DNA from: Saussurea involucrata
Taxonomy: Eukaryota; Streptophyta; Magnoliopsida; Asterales; Asteraceae
Length of the DNA stretch: 64,000 bases
Assembly: GCA_033807775.1 (NCBI GenBank)
Contig: CM066327.1
Span: 76,390,795 to 76,454,794 of the forward strand
Reading direction: 5' to 3'
Below the pieces are notes generated by a model. The model had not been told where the DNA came from, did no database searches, and saw only the letters and a list, made by a program, of their open reading frames with translations. Positions 44,634 through 54,155 of the stretch are shown here, piece after piece; the first letter of the stretch is position 1, and every line of letters begins with the position of its first letter. Position numbers and translations under genes: made by a program.

Positions 44634-47600
44634 TTATCCTTCAAAGTTCAGCATTCCAAGCTCGCTGATGAGAAAGTTGAATCTTGTCTCATCAAGAGGT
44701 TTGGTAAACAAATCAGCTAACTGATAATTAGTTGGGATAAAATGAAGTTCTATATCACCATTCATCACATGATCTCTGATAAAATGATATCTGATTTCTA
44801 TGTGTTTTGTCTTTGAGTGTAGCACTGGATTGTTTGCTATAGCGATGGCACTTGTGCTGTCGCAATAGATTGGAATTTTGGAGAGCTGAAGATCATAGTC
44901 TAGTAGCTGATTTCTCATCCACAAGACTTGAGAACAGCAGCTTCCAGCAGCTACATACTCAGCTTCAGCTGTGGAAGTGGACACTGAGTTTTGCTTTTTA
45001 CTTGTCCAACTTACCAGCTTTCCACCCAGGAGCTGACATCCTCCTGTGGTGCTTTTCCTATCCATTTTGCAACCTGCAAAATCACTGTCTGAATAGGCGG
45101 TTAGATCGAATCCTGAGTCTTTGGGATACCAAAGACCTAGATTCGCTGTACCTTTAAGATATCGAAAGATTCGCTTTACAGCTTTCATATGGGATATCTT
45201 AGGTTCAGCTTGATATCGTGCACACAGACATGTTGCAAACATAATATCGGGTCGGCTAGCTGTAAGATACAATAGTGAGCCGATCATCCCACGGTACAGC
45301 GTGACATTGACAGGAACACCCTTTGTGTCCTTATCAAGTATCAGCGGTGGTGCCATAGGGGTTTTCATAGCTGAACTTTCAGTTAAGTCGGATTTCTTCA
45401 GCATATCTTTAACATACTTTCCCTGATTTATAAAAGTTCCTTTTTCAGTTTGCTTAATCTGAAGACCAAGGAAATATGTTAGTTCACCCATCATACTCAT
45501 TTTATACTCATCTTTCATTCTATCAGCGAAACGAGTACAAAGCTCAGGGTTAGTAGAACCAAATATAATGTCATCAACATATATTTGAACTAAAATGATA
45601 TGACCTTTTACTTTTCTAAAGAACAAAGTTTTGTCAATCTTACCTCGTAAATTTTTTTCAATATGGAGATAAGTAGAGAGAGTATCATACCATGCACGTG
45701 GAGCTTGCTTTAAGCCATAAAGTGCCTTGTCCAGTTTATAAACATAACCTGGACGCTTAGGATCTGAGAATCCTGGAGGTTGTTCCACATATACTTCTTC
45801 ATTCAGCTTTCCATTTAGAAACGCTGACTTAACATCCATCTGATGTACAGTGAAGTTTTTGTGTACAGCATATGCTAAGTAAAGACGAATAGATTCAAGT
45901 CTTGCTACTGGAGCAAAAGTTTCGTCATAATCTATGCCTTCCTCTTGTCTGTATCCCTGAGCAACAAGACGAGCTTTGTTGCGAGTTACAGTACCATGTT
46001 CGTCCAACTTGTTTCGATAGACCCATTTAGTGCCTATCACCGTTTTGTCAGTTGGTCTACGAACAAGTTTCCAAACTTTGTTTCTTTCGAATTCAGTCAG
46101 CTCTTCTTGCATAGCGCTGACCCAGTTTGGATCTCTGAGGGCATCATCTATTTTCTTTGGTTCAGTTAGAGAAATAAAGTTAACAAATAAACAAATATTA
46201 CCTGCACTTCTACGAGTCTGAATACCAGCGTTGGGATCACCAAGAATTTGATCGATTGGGTGATTTACAGTCCATCGCTGAGCCGGAGCATGCGTCGCTG
46301 ACTCAGCCTGAACTGGAGAAACTGAAGATGAGGCTTCAGCTACTTCTGGATTATCAGCTAAGAGAGGAATATTTGCGTTTGCCACTTCATTCACTAATTG
46401 CTGAGAAATAGATGGAATTTCTGAGACATTTGGATCAACTGCAAGTATAGAGTTTATAGGAACAGCTGAGACCCAAGATGTTTCAGCTTCACTATTTTGC
46501 ATATTTGGAATGATAGAAGGACCATCATTTTCTACTGTGTGAGCATGAGGAGTGGGAACATCTTCTGAATCACCAAGATGAGAAAACATCCATTGATTCA
46601 GTTCTTCTGTATCAGCGTTCGGTTTAGAGTTCGCTGAACGGGATTCGTCAAACGTGACGTGAATAGTTTCTTCTACAGTTTGTCTTCTTCGGTTGAGGAC
46701 TCTGAAGGCTTTAGAAACTGAGGAGTATCCAAGAAAGATTCCATCATCAGCCTTAGGATCAAACTTTCCAAGGGCATCTCTGTTGTTCAGTATGAAACAC
46801 TGACATCCAAAGATGTGAAGAAAGCTGATTGAAGGCTTTCTCCCATGAAAGAGTTCATAGGCTGTCTTTTTTAATCTTTTAACTATCAGCGACCTGTTTT
46901 GCGTAAAACAAGCAGTGTTGACAGCTTCTGCCCAAAACTGAGTAGGCAGGTGAGAATCGCTGAGCATTGAACGTGCAGCTTCAATAATTGTTCTATTTCT
47001 TCTTTCAGCGACTCCGTTTTGTTGTGGTGTTCTCACTGACGAAAAGTTGTGAGAAATACCCTTGCTCTCAAGGAAGGAATCAAGAGAACTGTTTTTGAAT
47101 TCAGTTCCATGATCACTCCTTATTGAGCGAACAGTCATATTGTTCAGAGTTTCCATCTTCCGAACAAAGGTGATGAGTTCTTCAGGGGTGTCACTCTTAG
47201 AACGGAGAAACATTACCCATGTGAAACGAGAGAATTCATCAACTATGACCAGCGTATATTTCTTTCCAGCGATGGATTGTTTGTTAACGGGGCCAAACAA
47301 ATCCATATGGAGTAGTTGTAGAGGAGATGACACTGAGGAAACTTGCTTTGACTTAAAGCTTGCCTTGGTCTGCTTCCCTTTTTCACACGCTGAACATAAG
47401 GACTCTTTGGCGTATGAATGTTGAGGTAGACCAGTGACTAACTCTTTGGATGAAAGAGTATTCAGTGTCTTGAAGTTGAGATGTGAGAGCCTTTTGTGCC
47501 ATAGCCAGTTAACATCAGAAGATGCTTTTGAGAAGAAACAGGAGTTCTCAGTGGTTGTTGAGTCCATGTTTATAACGTAAACATTTTCCAAACGATAACC

Positions 47601-49196
47601 GCTGAGAGATATCTTCTCCTTTTTGTCAGAGACAAAGCAGGATTCCTTAGTGAAAATCACTTTGTTATCCATGTCGCAAAGCTGACTGATGCTTAGAAGA
47701 TTATGCTTCAGCCCTTCAACATATGCGACTCTTCTGAAGGATGTTGTACCATTTGAAAGTACACCATACCCTCGGGTATGTCCTTTTCCATTTCCACCGA
47801 AAGTCACAGAGGGACCCTTCTCTTCCTTGTATTCAGCGAGCAGGTTTTTCTTTCCAGTCATGTGTCTAGAGCATCCGCTATCGAGATACCAGATACCATT
47901 CTTAACCTGAATGGCAGATGTTGAAGTGGAGGGAATGTCTGAACTTTCTTCCTCTTCTTCAATCTTGGCCATGAGACATTGATTTGCTTCATCATCTTCA
48001 GAATCAGATGATGAGGCTTCTTCATCAGAAGCAGCCCAATCATAGTCAGCCATCAGGCCTTTTCCTTTCTTCTTAAAGCTTTTCAGCTTTGCATACTTTT
48101 CCTTCAGCTTTGAGTATTTGTCATCTTTATTCCTTGGAACAAAGGATTTCTTTGTAAAAGCTGAAGGTCTCATGATTTTCTTTGACCTGCACTCGTTAGC
48201 GAAATGACCTGTCTTTTCGCAGTTGAAACAAGTAGCAGTAGCCTTATCAACAAAAGCTGATGACTTAGGCTTGTCAGCTATAGAAAGAGTTTTGTTCTTT
48301 CTAAACATTTTCTTCTTGGCGAATCTCCTGAACTTTTTAGTTAGGAGAGCCAAGGATTCATCATCATCTGAAGAATCAGAATCTGATGACCTTTCAGAGT
48401 TACTTTCTAACTCAGTTATAGTGACCACGGGTCGCTGAGTAGAAGGTTCCTCTGAGATTAAAGCAATAGGGGTGCTTTTGGAATCTTTTACAAGATTCTT
48501 CTTAAGATGGCTAGATTGCTCATGATTCAGCAATGTGCCATATAAGGTAGCGAGTGTCATTGATCTTAGATCTTTTGATAGCTTGAGACACATGGAATAA
48601 TTGTCCCAGCTTTCAGGTAAACATTCTAAAAACTTTGTCAGCACTTCAAAGTTAGAATATTCCTTACCAACCGTTTTAAGATCTATAATTAAGCAATTAA
48701 AACGTTGATGAACTTCAGAGAGAGTTTCATTCTTACCAGAAATGAAGCTTTCGTATTGTCTTACCAAGTTGATCTTTCTTGAATCCTGGACTTCAGACGT
48801 TCCTTCATACTGAACACATATTGTGTCCCACATGGCTTTTGAGGATTTCAGGTTCATGACGGAATGGTAGACTTCGTCAGGAAGGGCCATGGATAGTATG
48901 GATCTGGCTTTTGTATCTATAGCCACTTTCTTCTTGTCTTCATCGGTCCACATGTGTATTTCCTTTGGAATCAGCCTTTCAGGAATAGCAGCTCGAGTTG
49001 CAGTGGCTGGAACTAAAGGATCAATAGTTACAGGGATGTGTGGGCCGTTTTCAAGATAGTAGGTCATAGTAGGGTCTACACCTTCTAGGAAGAGCATCAT
49101 CCTATTTTTCCATAAGTTGAAGTTGTCTCTGGAAAATCTAGGGGGTTTTGCAAGAGAACCATTGTCTATATAATTTGTGTTTGTGTGGGAGGCCAT
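44634..49196 (-). CDS. A3 gag-pol polyprotein, intact (1520 aa)
   Basis: Encodes everything needed for copia replication in one frame: capsid/nucleocapsid, protease, integrase, reverse transcriptase and RNase H, released by self-cleavage in cytoplasmic particles. Visible residues: N-terminal copia gag (about 1-250), CCHC knuckle CFNCEKTGHFANEC (323-336), Lys-rich and acidic linker, protease Asp439 in WYLDSG, integrase zinc ligands H567, H572, C601, C604, integrase triad D632, D695, E731 (35-residue spacing), RT YVDD 1206-1209, RNase H D1370, E1411, D1446, and the conserved terminus LGMLNFEG. The start is ATG 49196-49194, 66 nt from the primer site. No stop or frameshift is present, unlike all other pol copies in the window. 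There is no gag/pol frameshift or stop signal, so gag to pol stoichiometry must be set another way. Confidence 0.96.
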   Translation of the reverse strand: MASHTNTNYIDNGSLAKPPRFSRDNFNLWKNRMMLFLEGVDPTMTYYLENGPHIPVTIDPLVPATATRAAIPERLIPKEIHMWTDEDKKKVAIDTKARSILSMALPDEVYHSVMNLKSSKAMWDTICVQYEGTSEVQDSRKINLVRQYESFISGKNETLSEVHQRFNCLIIDLKTVGKEYSNFEVLTKFLECLPESWDNYSMCLKLSKDLRSMTLATLYGTLLNHEQSSHLKKNLVKDSKSTPIALISEEPSTQRPVVTITELESNSERSSDSDSSDDDESLALLTKKFRRFAKKKMFRKNKTLSIADKPKSSAFVDKATATCFNCEKTGHFANECRSKKIMRPSAFTKKSFVPRNKDDKYSKLKEKYAKLKSFKKKGKGLMADYDWAASDEEASSSDSEDDEANQCLMAKIEEEEESSDIPSTSTSAIQVKNGIWYLDSGCSRHMTGKKNLLAEYKEEKGPSVTFGGNGKGHTRGYGVLSNGTTSFRRVAYVEGLKHNLLSISQLCDMDNKVIFTKESCFVSDKKEKISLSGYRLENVYVINMDSTTTENSCFFSKASSDVNWLWHKRLSHLNFKTLNTLSSKELVTGLPQHSYAKESLCSACEKGKQTKASFKSKQVSSVSSPLQLLHMDLFGPVNKQSIAGKKYTLVIVDEFSRFTWVMFLRSKSDTPEELITFVRKMETLNNMTVRSIRSDHGTEFKNSSLDSFLESKGISHNFSSVRTPQQNGVAERRNRTIIEAARSMLSDSHLPTQFWAEAVNTACFTQNRSLIVKRLKKTAYELFHGRKPSISFLHIFGCQCFILNNRDALGKFDPKADDGIFLGYSSVSKAFRVLNRRRQTVEETIHVTFDESRSANSKPNADTEELNQWMFSHLGDSEDVPTPHAHTVENDGPSIIPNMQNSEAETSWVSAVPINSILAVDPNVSEIPSISQQLVNEVANANIPLLADNPEVAEASSSVSPVQAESATHAPAQRWTVNHPIDQILGDPNAGIQTRRSAGNICLFVNFISLTEPKKIDDALRDPNWVSAMQEELTEFERNKVWKLVRRPTDKTVIGTKWVYRNKLDEHGTVTRNKARLVAQGYRQEEGIDYDETFAPVARLESIRLYLAYAVHKNFTVHQMDVKSAFLNGKLNEEVYVEQPPGFSDPKRPGYVYKLDKALYGLKQAPRAWYDTLSTYLHIEKNLRGKIDKTLFFRKVKGHIILVQIYVDDIIFGSTNPELCTRFADRMKDEYKMSMMGELTYFLGLQIKQTEKGTFINQGKYVKDMLKKSDLTESSAMKTPMAPPLILDKDTKGVPVNVTLYRGMIGSLLYLTASRPDIMFATCLCARYQAEPKISHMKAVKRIFRYLKGTANLGLWYPKDSGFDLTAYSDSDFAGCKMDRKSTTGGCQLLGGKLVSWTSKKQNSVSTSTAEAEYVAAGSCCSQVLWMRNQLLDYDLQLSKIPIYCDSTSAIAIANNPVLHSKTKHIEIRYHFIRDHVMNGDIELHFIPTNYQLADLFTKPLDETRFNFLISELGMLNFEG

Positions 49197-49262
49197 TTTC
49201 AGAAAATAGCAAGGAAGAGAAATATCTTAGATTAGATCTTGTTTATGAGTTTAAACAAATCC

Positions 49263-49274
49263 GCTCTGATACCA
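49263..49274 (-). promoter_or_regulatory. Primer-binding site of A3
   Basis: Sense TGGTATCAGAGC, complementary to the initiator tRNA-Met 3' end, two bases from the LTR. Confidence 0.94.
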
Positions 49275-49276
49275 CT

Positions 49277-50247
49277 TGTTGGTCCCGAAAGGCCTATACA
49301 AGTTTGTAGAAGGGGGGGGGGGGGGGGGTTGAATACAAACACGCTATTTTACTTTTCTAAATTGTTTATTGATAAATCATTAACAATTTACAGCTTGTTG
49401 CGGAAACAAGATTAAGGATAAACCTAAATCTAAACAAGTTGGAACACTAAGGTTTCTTGCACTAAGAAAGATATGGAGATTACTAATAAAATCCTATCTT
49501 GAGAGAGATTTGAACTTGTCCAGAGTTAGCAAGTTACTTCAAATGAAGTGAGTTCATCTCTTTATATACTGCATGCATTTAATGCAATTCAGTATATGCT
49601 TTACACGTGTCATCAGCGGATTGGTTGCATGTCATTGACCTTTGTTGACAACCTTAGTAGCCGCATGAATGAACAGTGTAGTATCAGAGTGGTTGTACGA
49701 TCTCAGATTTTCGGAGGTTCTTTTCTGACATTTCGTACGGTGGCGTGCAAGGGAGGTTAAGACAAAAGTACTTTGTACGGAGGACTTCATGATCAGCTTT
49801 CGTTGATTCAGCGATTATCATTTACTATTCAGCGAATGATAAAGTTCAGCGATAGCTGAAGTCTTGTACTTGATACTTCACGTTGAGTGGACAAATCTGA
49901 GTCTTCGCTGATCCGCATCAGTTCATTAGTAGACTTGTCGCTGGTTCTTGAGCTTGATCTTCGACTTCAGCGTAGAACCTTTGTTGACGTGAAACTTGTC
50001 TTCAGGGATTATAAGTAAACAACTAACTTATCAGCGATCACCATAAGGACTGAACAGACTCAGCGCATTATGGTGAACAGTGTTCGCTGAATGTTTAATT
50101 TAAAGAGCGAGAGTTCCTATCAGCGGTACTGTAAGATCTTAGTACTTATCAGCGATAGTGAAACTCTGATACATATTGTTTACATACAATTTTCACTAAG
50201 TATTTAAGAGAGGGTCATTATCAAATCACTGAGGGTTTGGATCAACA
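49277..50247 (-). mobile_element. A3 5' LTR (971 bp)
   Basis: Partner of 38316-39287. Differences seen by eye: T versus C in CAGTATAYGC, T versus C in TTTCGYACGG, G versus T in AATTTAAAKAGCG, and a homopolymer of 17 rather than 18 Gs. TATA box at about 49562-49569. Confidence 0.95.
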
Positions 50248-50730
50248 GGTTTTTTGTAAGGTTTCCTCAGGAAGTGCCTTGAAATCGTTGTATTCATTTA
50301 TACATTGGGTCCTTCTATTCTTTTGGGTCTTGATACCACCCTCAAGTTGGTTAAGAAGTTGATCCCAGATTTCCTTAGCAGTAACACATGAATCTAGTTC
50401 TTGAAATATTTCGTTTGGAATGGCCATTATCAGTAGTCTAACTGCTTTAAGATCATTTTCCATTTTTAGATTTTCCTCATCAGTAAAACCTGTGGTTTTA
50501 ATCTCATAATGAGCTGGAATCTCAGCAGTAGTTCCTGTTGCGGGTACACGAGGAACAAAAACCATGGGTTGGTATGGTCCGTCCGTGACAGATCGCATTA
50601 AGTCTTTATCCATACCATCGAAAAAGTTGACCATCCTGATCTTCCACTGAGCATATTCATCTCTCAGAAGAGTAGGAGGTTTCGTTAAAGAACCAGCAGT
50701 ATAGATAGCGTTTATACCGTTGTTCGCCAT
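50248..50730 (-). pseudogene. Element C gag, 5' portion
   Basis: Starts ATG 50730 (MANNGINAIYTAGSLTKPP) and runs 160 codons to the A3 insertion site, where the reading continues at 38315 (LPEETLQKT then YNRFNVLINK). Copia gag pattern: LLRDEYAQWKIRMVNFF, then KAVRLLIMAIPNEIFQELDSC, and LEGGIKTQKNRRTQCINEYNDFKALP, closely parallel to family B gag. A non-coding leader of about 270 bp (50731-51002) separates it from the primer site. Confidence 0.9.
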
Positions 50731-51002
50731 TTTGAGAAAAACAGAGTATAGTTGTTACAAAAAGATTTTTCAACTCAGAGATGAGTTTTAAACAGTAACC
50801 AATGGAATAGTAACTTCTGAGAGAAACGTTTAAACTAAGCTAGAAAGCTTTAAACACAGTTATATGAGCTCTGAAAGCTTGTTTAGACTAGGAAGCAGAA
50901 AAAAATAGAGTATGTAATGAAGCTTTTAAAGACACAAACGCAATCAACAACAGTTAGTCAACCTTGGTAGATTGGATCGTTTGGTTTAAGAAAACCAAAG
51001 AA

Positions 51003-51014
51003 GCTCTGATACCA
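51003..51014 (-). promoter_or_regulatory. Primer-binding site of element C
   Basis: Sense TGGTATCAGAGC, two bases from the C 5' LTR. Confidence 0.93.
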
Positions 51015-51016
51015 AT

Positions 51017-51707
51017 TGTTGGTTCCCAGATTCACGTTGTATCATATTAATGGTAGTGAAATAGACAGCGGAAGCATATTAAATAAAGCCATTAAAATGA
51101 GTGATTGTGTAAACGATAAATGAACTATGAGAATCAACTATTGAACAGTAAAATGATAACAGGATCAGATATAAAAGCTGCTCATATATTGATAATGAAT
51201 CACACCAAGAACATGTTCGAGTGTGTTCGAAAATCTCATAGGACAACAATATCGTACGGAGGTAGTGCTCGGGATTGCTGCTGTGTGTGCTTAAACAATT
51301 GTGGAAAAACTACTCTTCCCAAAGCTTACAATTGTTTGTTCCACTACCTCTCTATTTATAGCCCTGGAAAAGTGAAGGCAGTGTACTATCGTACCCTAGA
51401 ATGACACGTGGAAAGTGTGTCTCCTATTTTTAGGGCATACGTGGAAAGTATGGACACTTGTCTAACACTTGGGATTTCCTACGAGACTTAGGCTGACAGA
51501 GGTCTTCACTTCACCAGAGCTCTTTCGCAAGAGCTCTGTTGGTCTTCTGTTAAACACTTGTTCTTCTGTTGGAAGTCTTCGACAGAGCTCTGTTGAGCTC
51601 TGTTGGTCTTCTGACTTGAACTTCTTCCGAATCTTGTCTGATCTCTGTTGGTCTTCTGACTTGAACTATTTTCAATACTTTTACATAACAGATACTTGGG
51701 GCCAACA
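51017..51707 (-). mobile_element. Element C 5' LTR (691 bp)
   Basis: Same length as 26488-27178, with about 14 differences by eye. TATA box near 51350-51361; AGAGCTCTG palindromes near 51515-51605. Confidence 0.93.
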
Positions 51708-52800
51708 GACTCGGTTCTGGAGTCCTATGATCGCATATGTATTCTAACTTAAGGGTCTCATCAGTTGCATATCCGAGAAGTGCGGTTGGCAGAGGTCTGC
51801 AGAAGTCGTATCCATCTTCATGCTCTTTTGGAGAGTTCTTTGTCATAGGATACATTCTGGCCGTTGGTCCCTCCATTGGCCATTTTGTAGAAGGAGCAGA
51901 GGCTCTAGAAGGACACCCAGAATTCGTTGATATTGTAGAGGAGGTAGAGCTTCGGTCGATCGTCCTTTGGCCTTCTGGGTGGAGATTTTGCGGTCAATGG
52001 TGTTAACCATTTCCTGCATCATGAGGGTGGCGTAGTCCAGAGGTAGATCATAGTACACCCCGTACATAATTGCCAAGATTTTGTGAGAAGATTGGTCTAG
52101 ACTACCCACTTTCCCAGTTAGACACCTGTTGAGAATGGAGAAGAGAGTATTCCATAGAGGGGGAAGTCAATTTCTTCTGAAATCATTTCTTTTCCTTAGG
52201 GTGTGTTGTATCCCAACATTTCAACAAATCTGCAGAGCTCGGTGTCTGTGGGTTCCTCTGTGTATCCCATTATCCCTAGAAGACCTCTTGTGGGTAGACT
52301 GAACTCAAGTGAGAACATGGTTCTGTTGAACTTGAGTTCAAGGTGCTCGGATTTGTCTGGTTTTGAGATGTAGCCCTTTATCTGTCTATCTTCTGGGTCA
52401 AATCTGCTGCTTTGCCAGAATTGATTGAGATATCTGGCAGGGATTTTGTAGACAGTTTTGGTTAATAGGGGGTAAAGGTAATGATTTTCCAGAATGTGAA
52501 GAAGGATGGCATGTGCTTCCTCAAATGCGGTTTTGGAGGGAACCAGGTATTGGTTATTGGGTTTTAAGGGAAGAACACGTTCAAAGTGTTCATGTGCGAT
52601 GAAGTTTTGAAGCTGGGTTGTCGGAGCAAAATCTGCTGACTCATCGGAGTTGTCTTGTTCTAGGTTTCTTGCTATTTCAGTATTCTGGGAGTGCTTAGAA
52701 TGAGATGGGGAATTCACCGGAGCGTTGGAAGTAGAAGCATTTGAGATTTCTTGAAGAATAGAGTAGAATGGGGAAGTTGCAGGTATTTGCACAGTTCGCC
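51708..52800 (-). pseudogene. B1 aORF, 5' portion (right of the C insertion)
   Basis: The frame opens near 52792 (QIPATSPFYSILQEIS); no ATG is visible in frame just upstream, so the start codon may have mutated (GTG is present at 52792-52790). The N-terminal domain reads FEEAHAILLHILENHYLYPLL...IPARYLNQFWQSSRF, matching A and C. Stop near 52196; after a frameshift, SLDQSSHKILAIMYGVYYDLPLDYATLMMQEM (compare C: SQDQATTEILQIMYG...) is open at 52109-51843; another shift gives TDETLKLEYICDHRTPEPS up to the insertion. It continues at 26487. Confidence 0.75.
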
Positions 52801-53165
52801 GGAGAAGATGATGGAGATAGATTCGTAAAAGGTTTAAGAAAGAATGGGAACGGGGTTATATAGTGAGGGTAGAAATGGATAGAATTCCGTGGTAAAAGTG
52901 AATTCAATAAATATTTGGGGTCCGCACTTGAGTTTTACAGTTGGGGAAACGTTTCAGAAGGATCGTGTGGTACGCACGTCCAATGAAAATCTGCCACGTC
53001 AGATGTGTCAGAGCACGATTAGAATTTGTGCGCGGCCCATTAATGCTAGGCACGTGGGCAATTCTTCTGTTTGGGGTCTGTCACTCGCAGTAAATGTCTT
53101 GCTTTTACAGAATTGCCACAAAGAGTCAAGTGTCAGAATCAACAGAGGCTCTGTAGTGGAGTGAG
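52801..53165 (-). promoter_or_regulatory. Predicted internal promoter of the B1 aORF
   Basis: Element sense order: G-box CACGTG within CCCACGTGCC (53051-53056), TGACGTGGC (53001-52993), a further ACGT core near 52976, and TATA box CTATATAACC (52863-52855), then a C/T-rich leader into the aORF. Same motif classes as in A and C, with unrelated intervening sequence. Confidence 0.5.
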
Positions 53166-53875
53166 CTCTGTGATCTGAAACTTGTCTTTTTGTCTCCTCT
53201 TAGCTTGCACCTTTACCAAAAAATGTTTGAAAATTCATTGGAGAGGATTGATAGAGTCTTTTGCACAAAATTTTCATCCACGGAGGCTTTGGGGCTCTGT
53301 CAAAGCCAGCAGAGGCTCTATGAGTGAAAATTTCTAATAACTAAAGATTCATAAAAGTTTTTGATCATCCAAGTTTTTCACTGTCTTAAGCACTGTTTTT
53401 AGGACATATTTGAAAGTTGGTGTCCGGAAAAACTGTTTTGGAAAAAGGTTTTGTGTGAGACATTCTCCTTTTGACTAATCTTTGCTCGGTCAACATAAGT
53501 TCTTTGATGGATAAAACTCTGTGACTAGAAACCTTCTTTCAGTATCTCAGTGCTTGTACTTGTACAAAAGAATCTTTGAAAGACATTGAAGTTGATCAAT
53601 AGAGTTTCCGTATGAAATTTGCAGTCATAGAGATTCTGACTTACAGAGGCTCTGCGGGGCTCAGCAGAGGCTCTATGGCCTTAAATTTCTAAAATCGGAG
53701 AGCGCAAAAATCTTTTTGATCATTAAATGTTTGGAATGTCTTAAGCAGAGTTTCTAGGACATATATGGAAATTTATGTCCTAGAGAAACTGTTTTCAAAG
53801 ATGGTTTGTACGAGATACTCACCTTTTGGTTCTCCTTTGCTCGGCAAAAACCTTTACTTCTATGGATTTGGCTGA
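53166..53875. repeat. Diverged tandem duplication, period about 352 bp, in the B1 spacer
   Basis: Unit 1 (53166-53517) and unit 2 (53518-about 53875) share an ordered series: CTCTGTGA start, AGAGGCTCTATG...AAATTTCTAA, TTTTTGATCAT, TGTCTTAAGCA, AGGACATAT, AAACTGTTTT, CTTTTG...TTTGCTCGG. No ORF. Both units contain the family B word AGAGGCTCT. Confidence 0.7.
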
Positions 53876-53892
53876 CCACTACTCTTCTTTGG

Positions 53893-54001
53893 CCCCCCCT
53901 TGAATTAGCAAGTTTTGTAGTCTAATTCAAGGTCTCCTTCTGCTCCCCCTTGACCTATGCTCGTATCAAAATAGATAAGCAATGCATCGAGCATAGGTCA
54001 A
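53893..54001 (-). repeat. Two hairpins, each next to a polypurine copy, just after B1 pol
   Basis: Perfect 14-bp arms TTGACCTATGCTCG (53950-53963) and 53988-54001 with a 24-nt loop; perfect 11-bp arms CCTTGAATTAG (53898-53908) and 53922-53932 with a 13-nt loop. In element sense each hairpin is followed immediately by a G-run (AGGGGGAGC, and GGGGGGG at 53893-53899). Confidence 0.75.
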
Positions 54002-54155
54002 ACTCACCAGAGGTTCTGTGGACATTGTAAGAAGATCTGAGTGATCCCACATAAGCTATGTCGGGTATAGAACTTTTGATGATTAAGAATTTACATACAG
54101 AAGAGTTTAAATATATACATATTTACAAGAGGATCAGATCTTACTTACAGAGGAT

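Larger units (their letters stand above)
38316..50247 (-). mobile_element. A3: complete, young family A Sirevirus (11.9 kb)
   Basis: Two LTRs of 972 and 971 bp, GGTTT target duplication, primer site, intact 1520-codon gag-pol, spacer with promoter motifs, aORF with one nonsense codon, polypurine tract. The LTRs differ by three substitutions seen by eye plus one base in the homopolymer, so the insertion is recent. It sits in the gag of element C. It is the one element here that may be able to transpose. Confidence 0.95.
26488..51707 (-). mobile_element. Element C: complete Sirevirus with nested A3
   Basis: Bounded by two 691-bp LTRs and the GACTC duplication. Internal order on the minus strand: primer site 51003-51014, gag (50730-50248, then 38315-35521 after A3), pol (35517-32096), spacer with promoter motifs, aORF (31276-27315), polypurine tract and 3' LTR. 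Without A3 it is about 13.3 kb. LTRs differ at about 14 sites by eye. Stops, frameshifts and a mutated protease make it non-autonomous. Confidence 0.92.

Noticed and set aside
43624..49196. Calling the aORFs env genes
   Set aside because: No signal peptide, hydrophobic membrane segment or cleavage-site pattern visible; only position after pol matches the env-like label.
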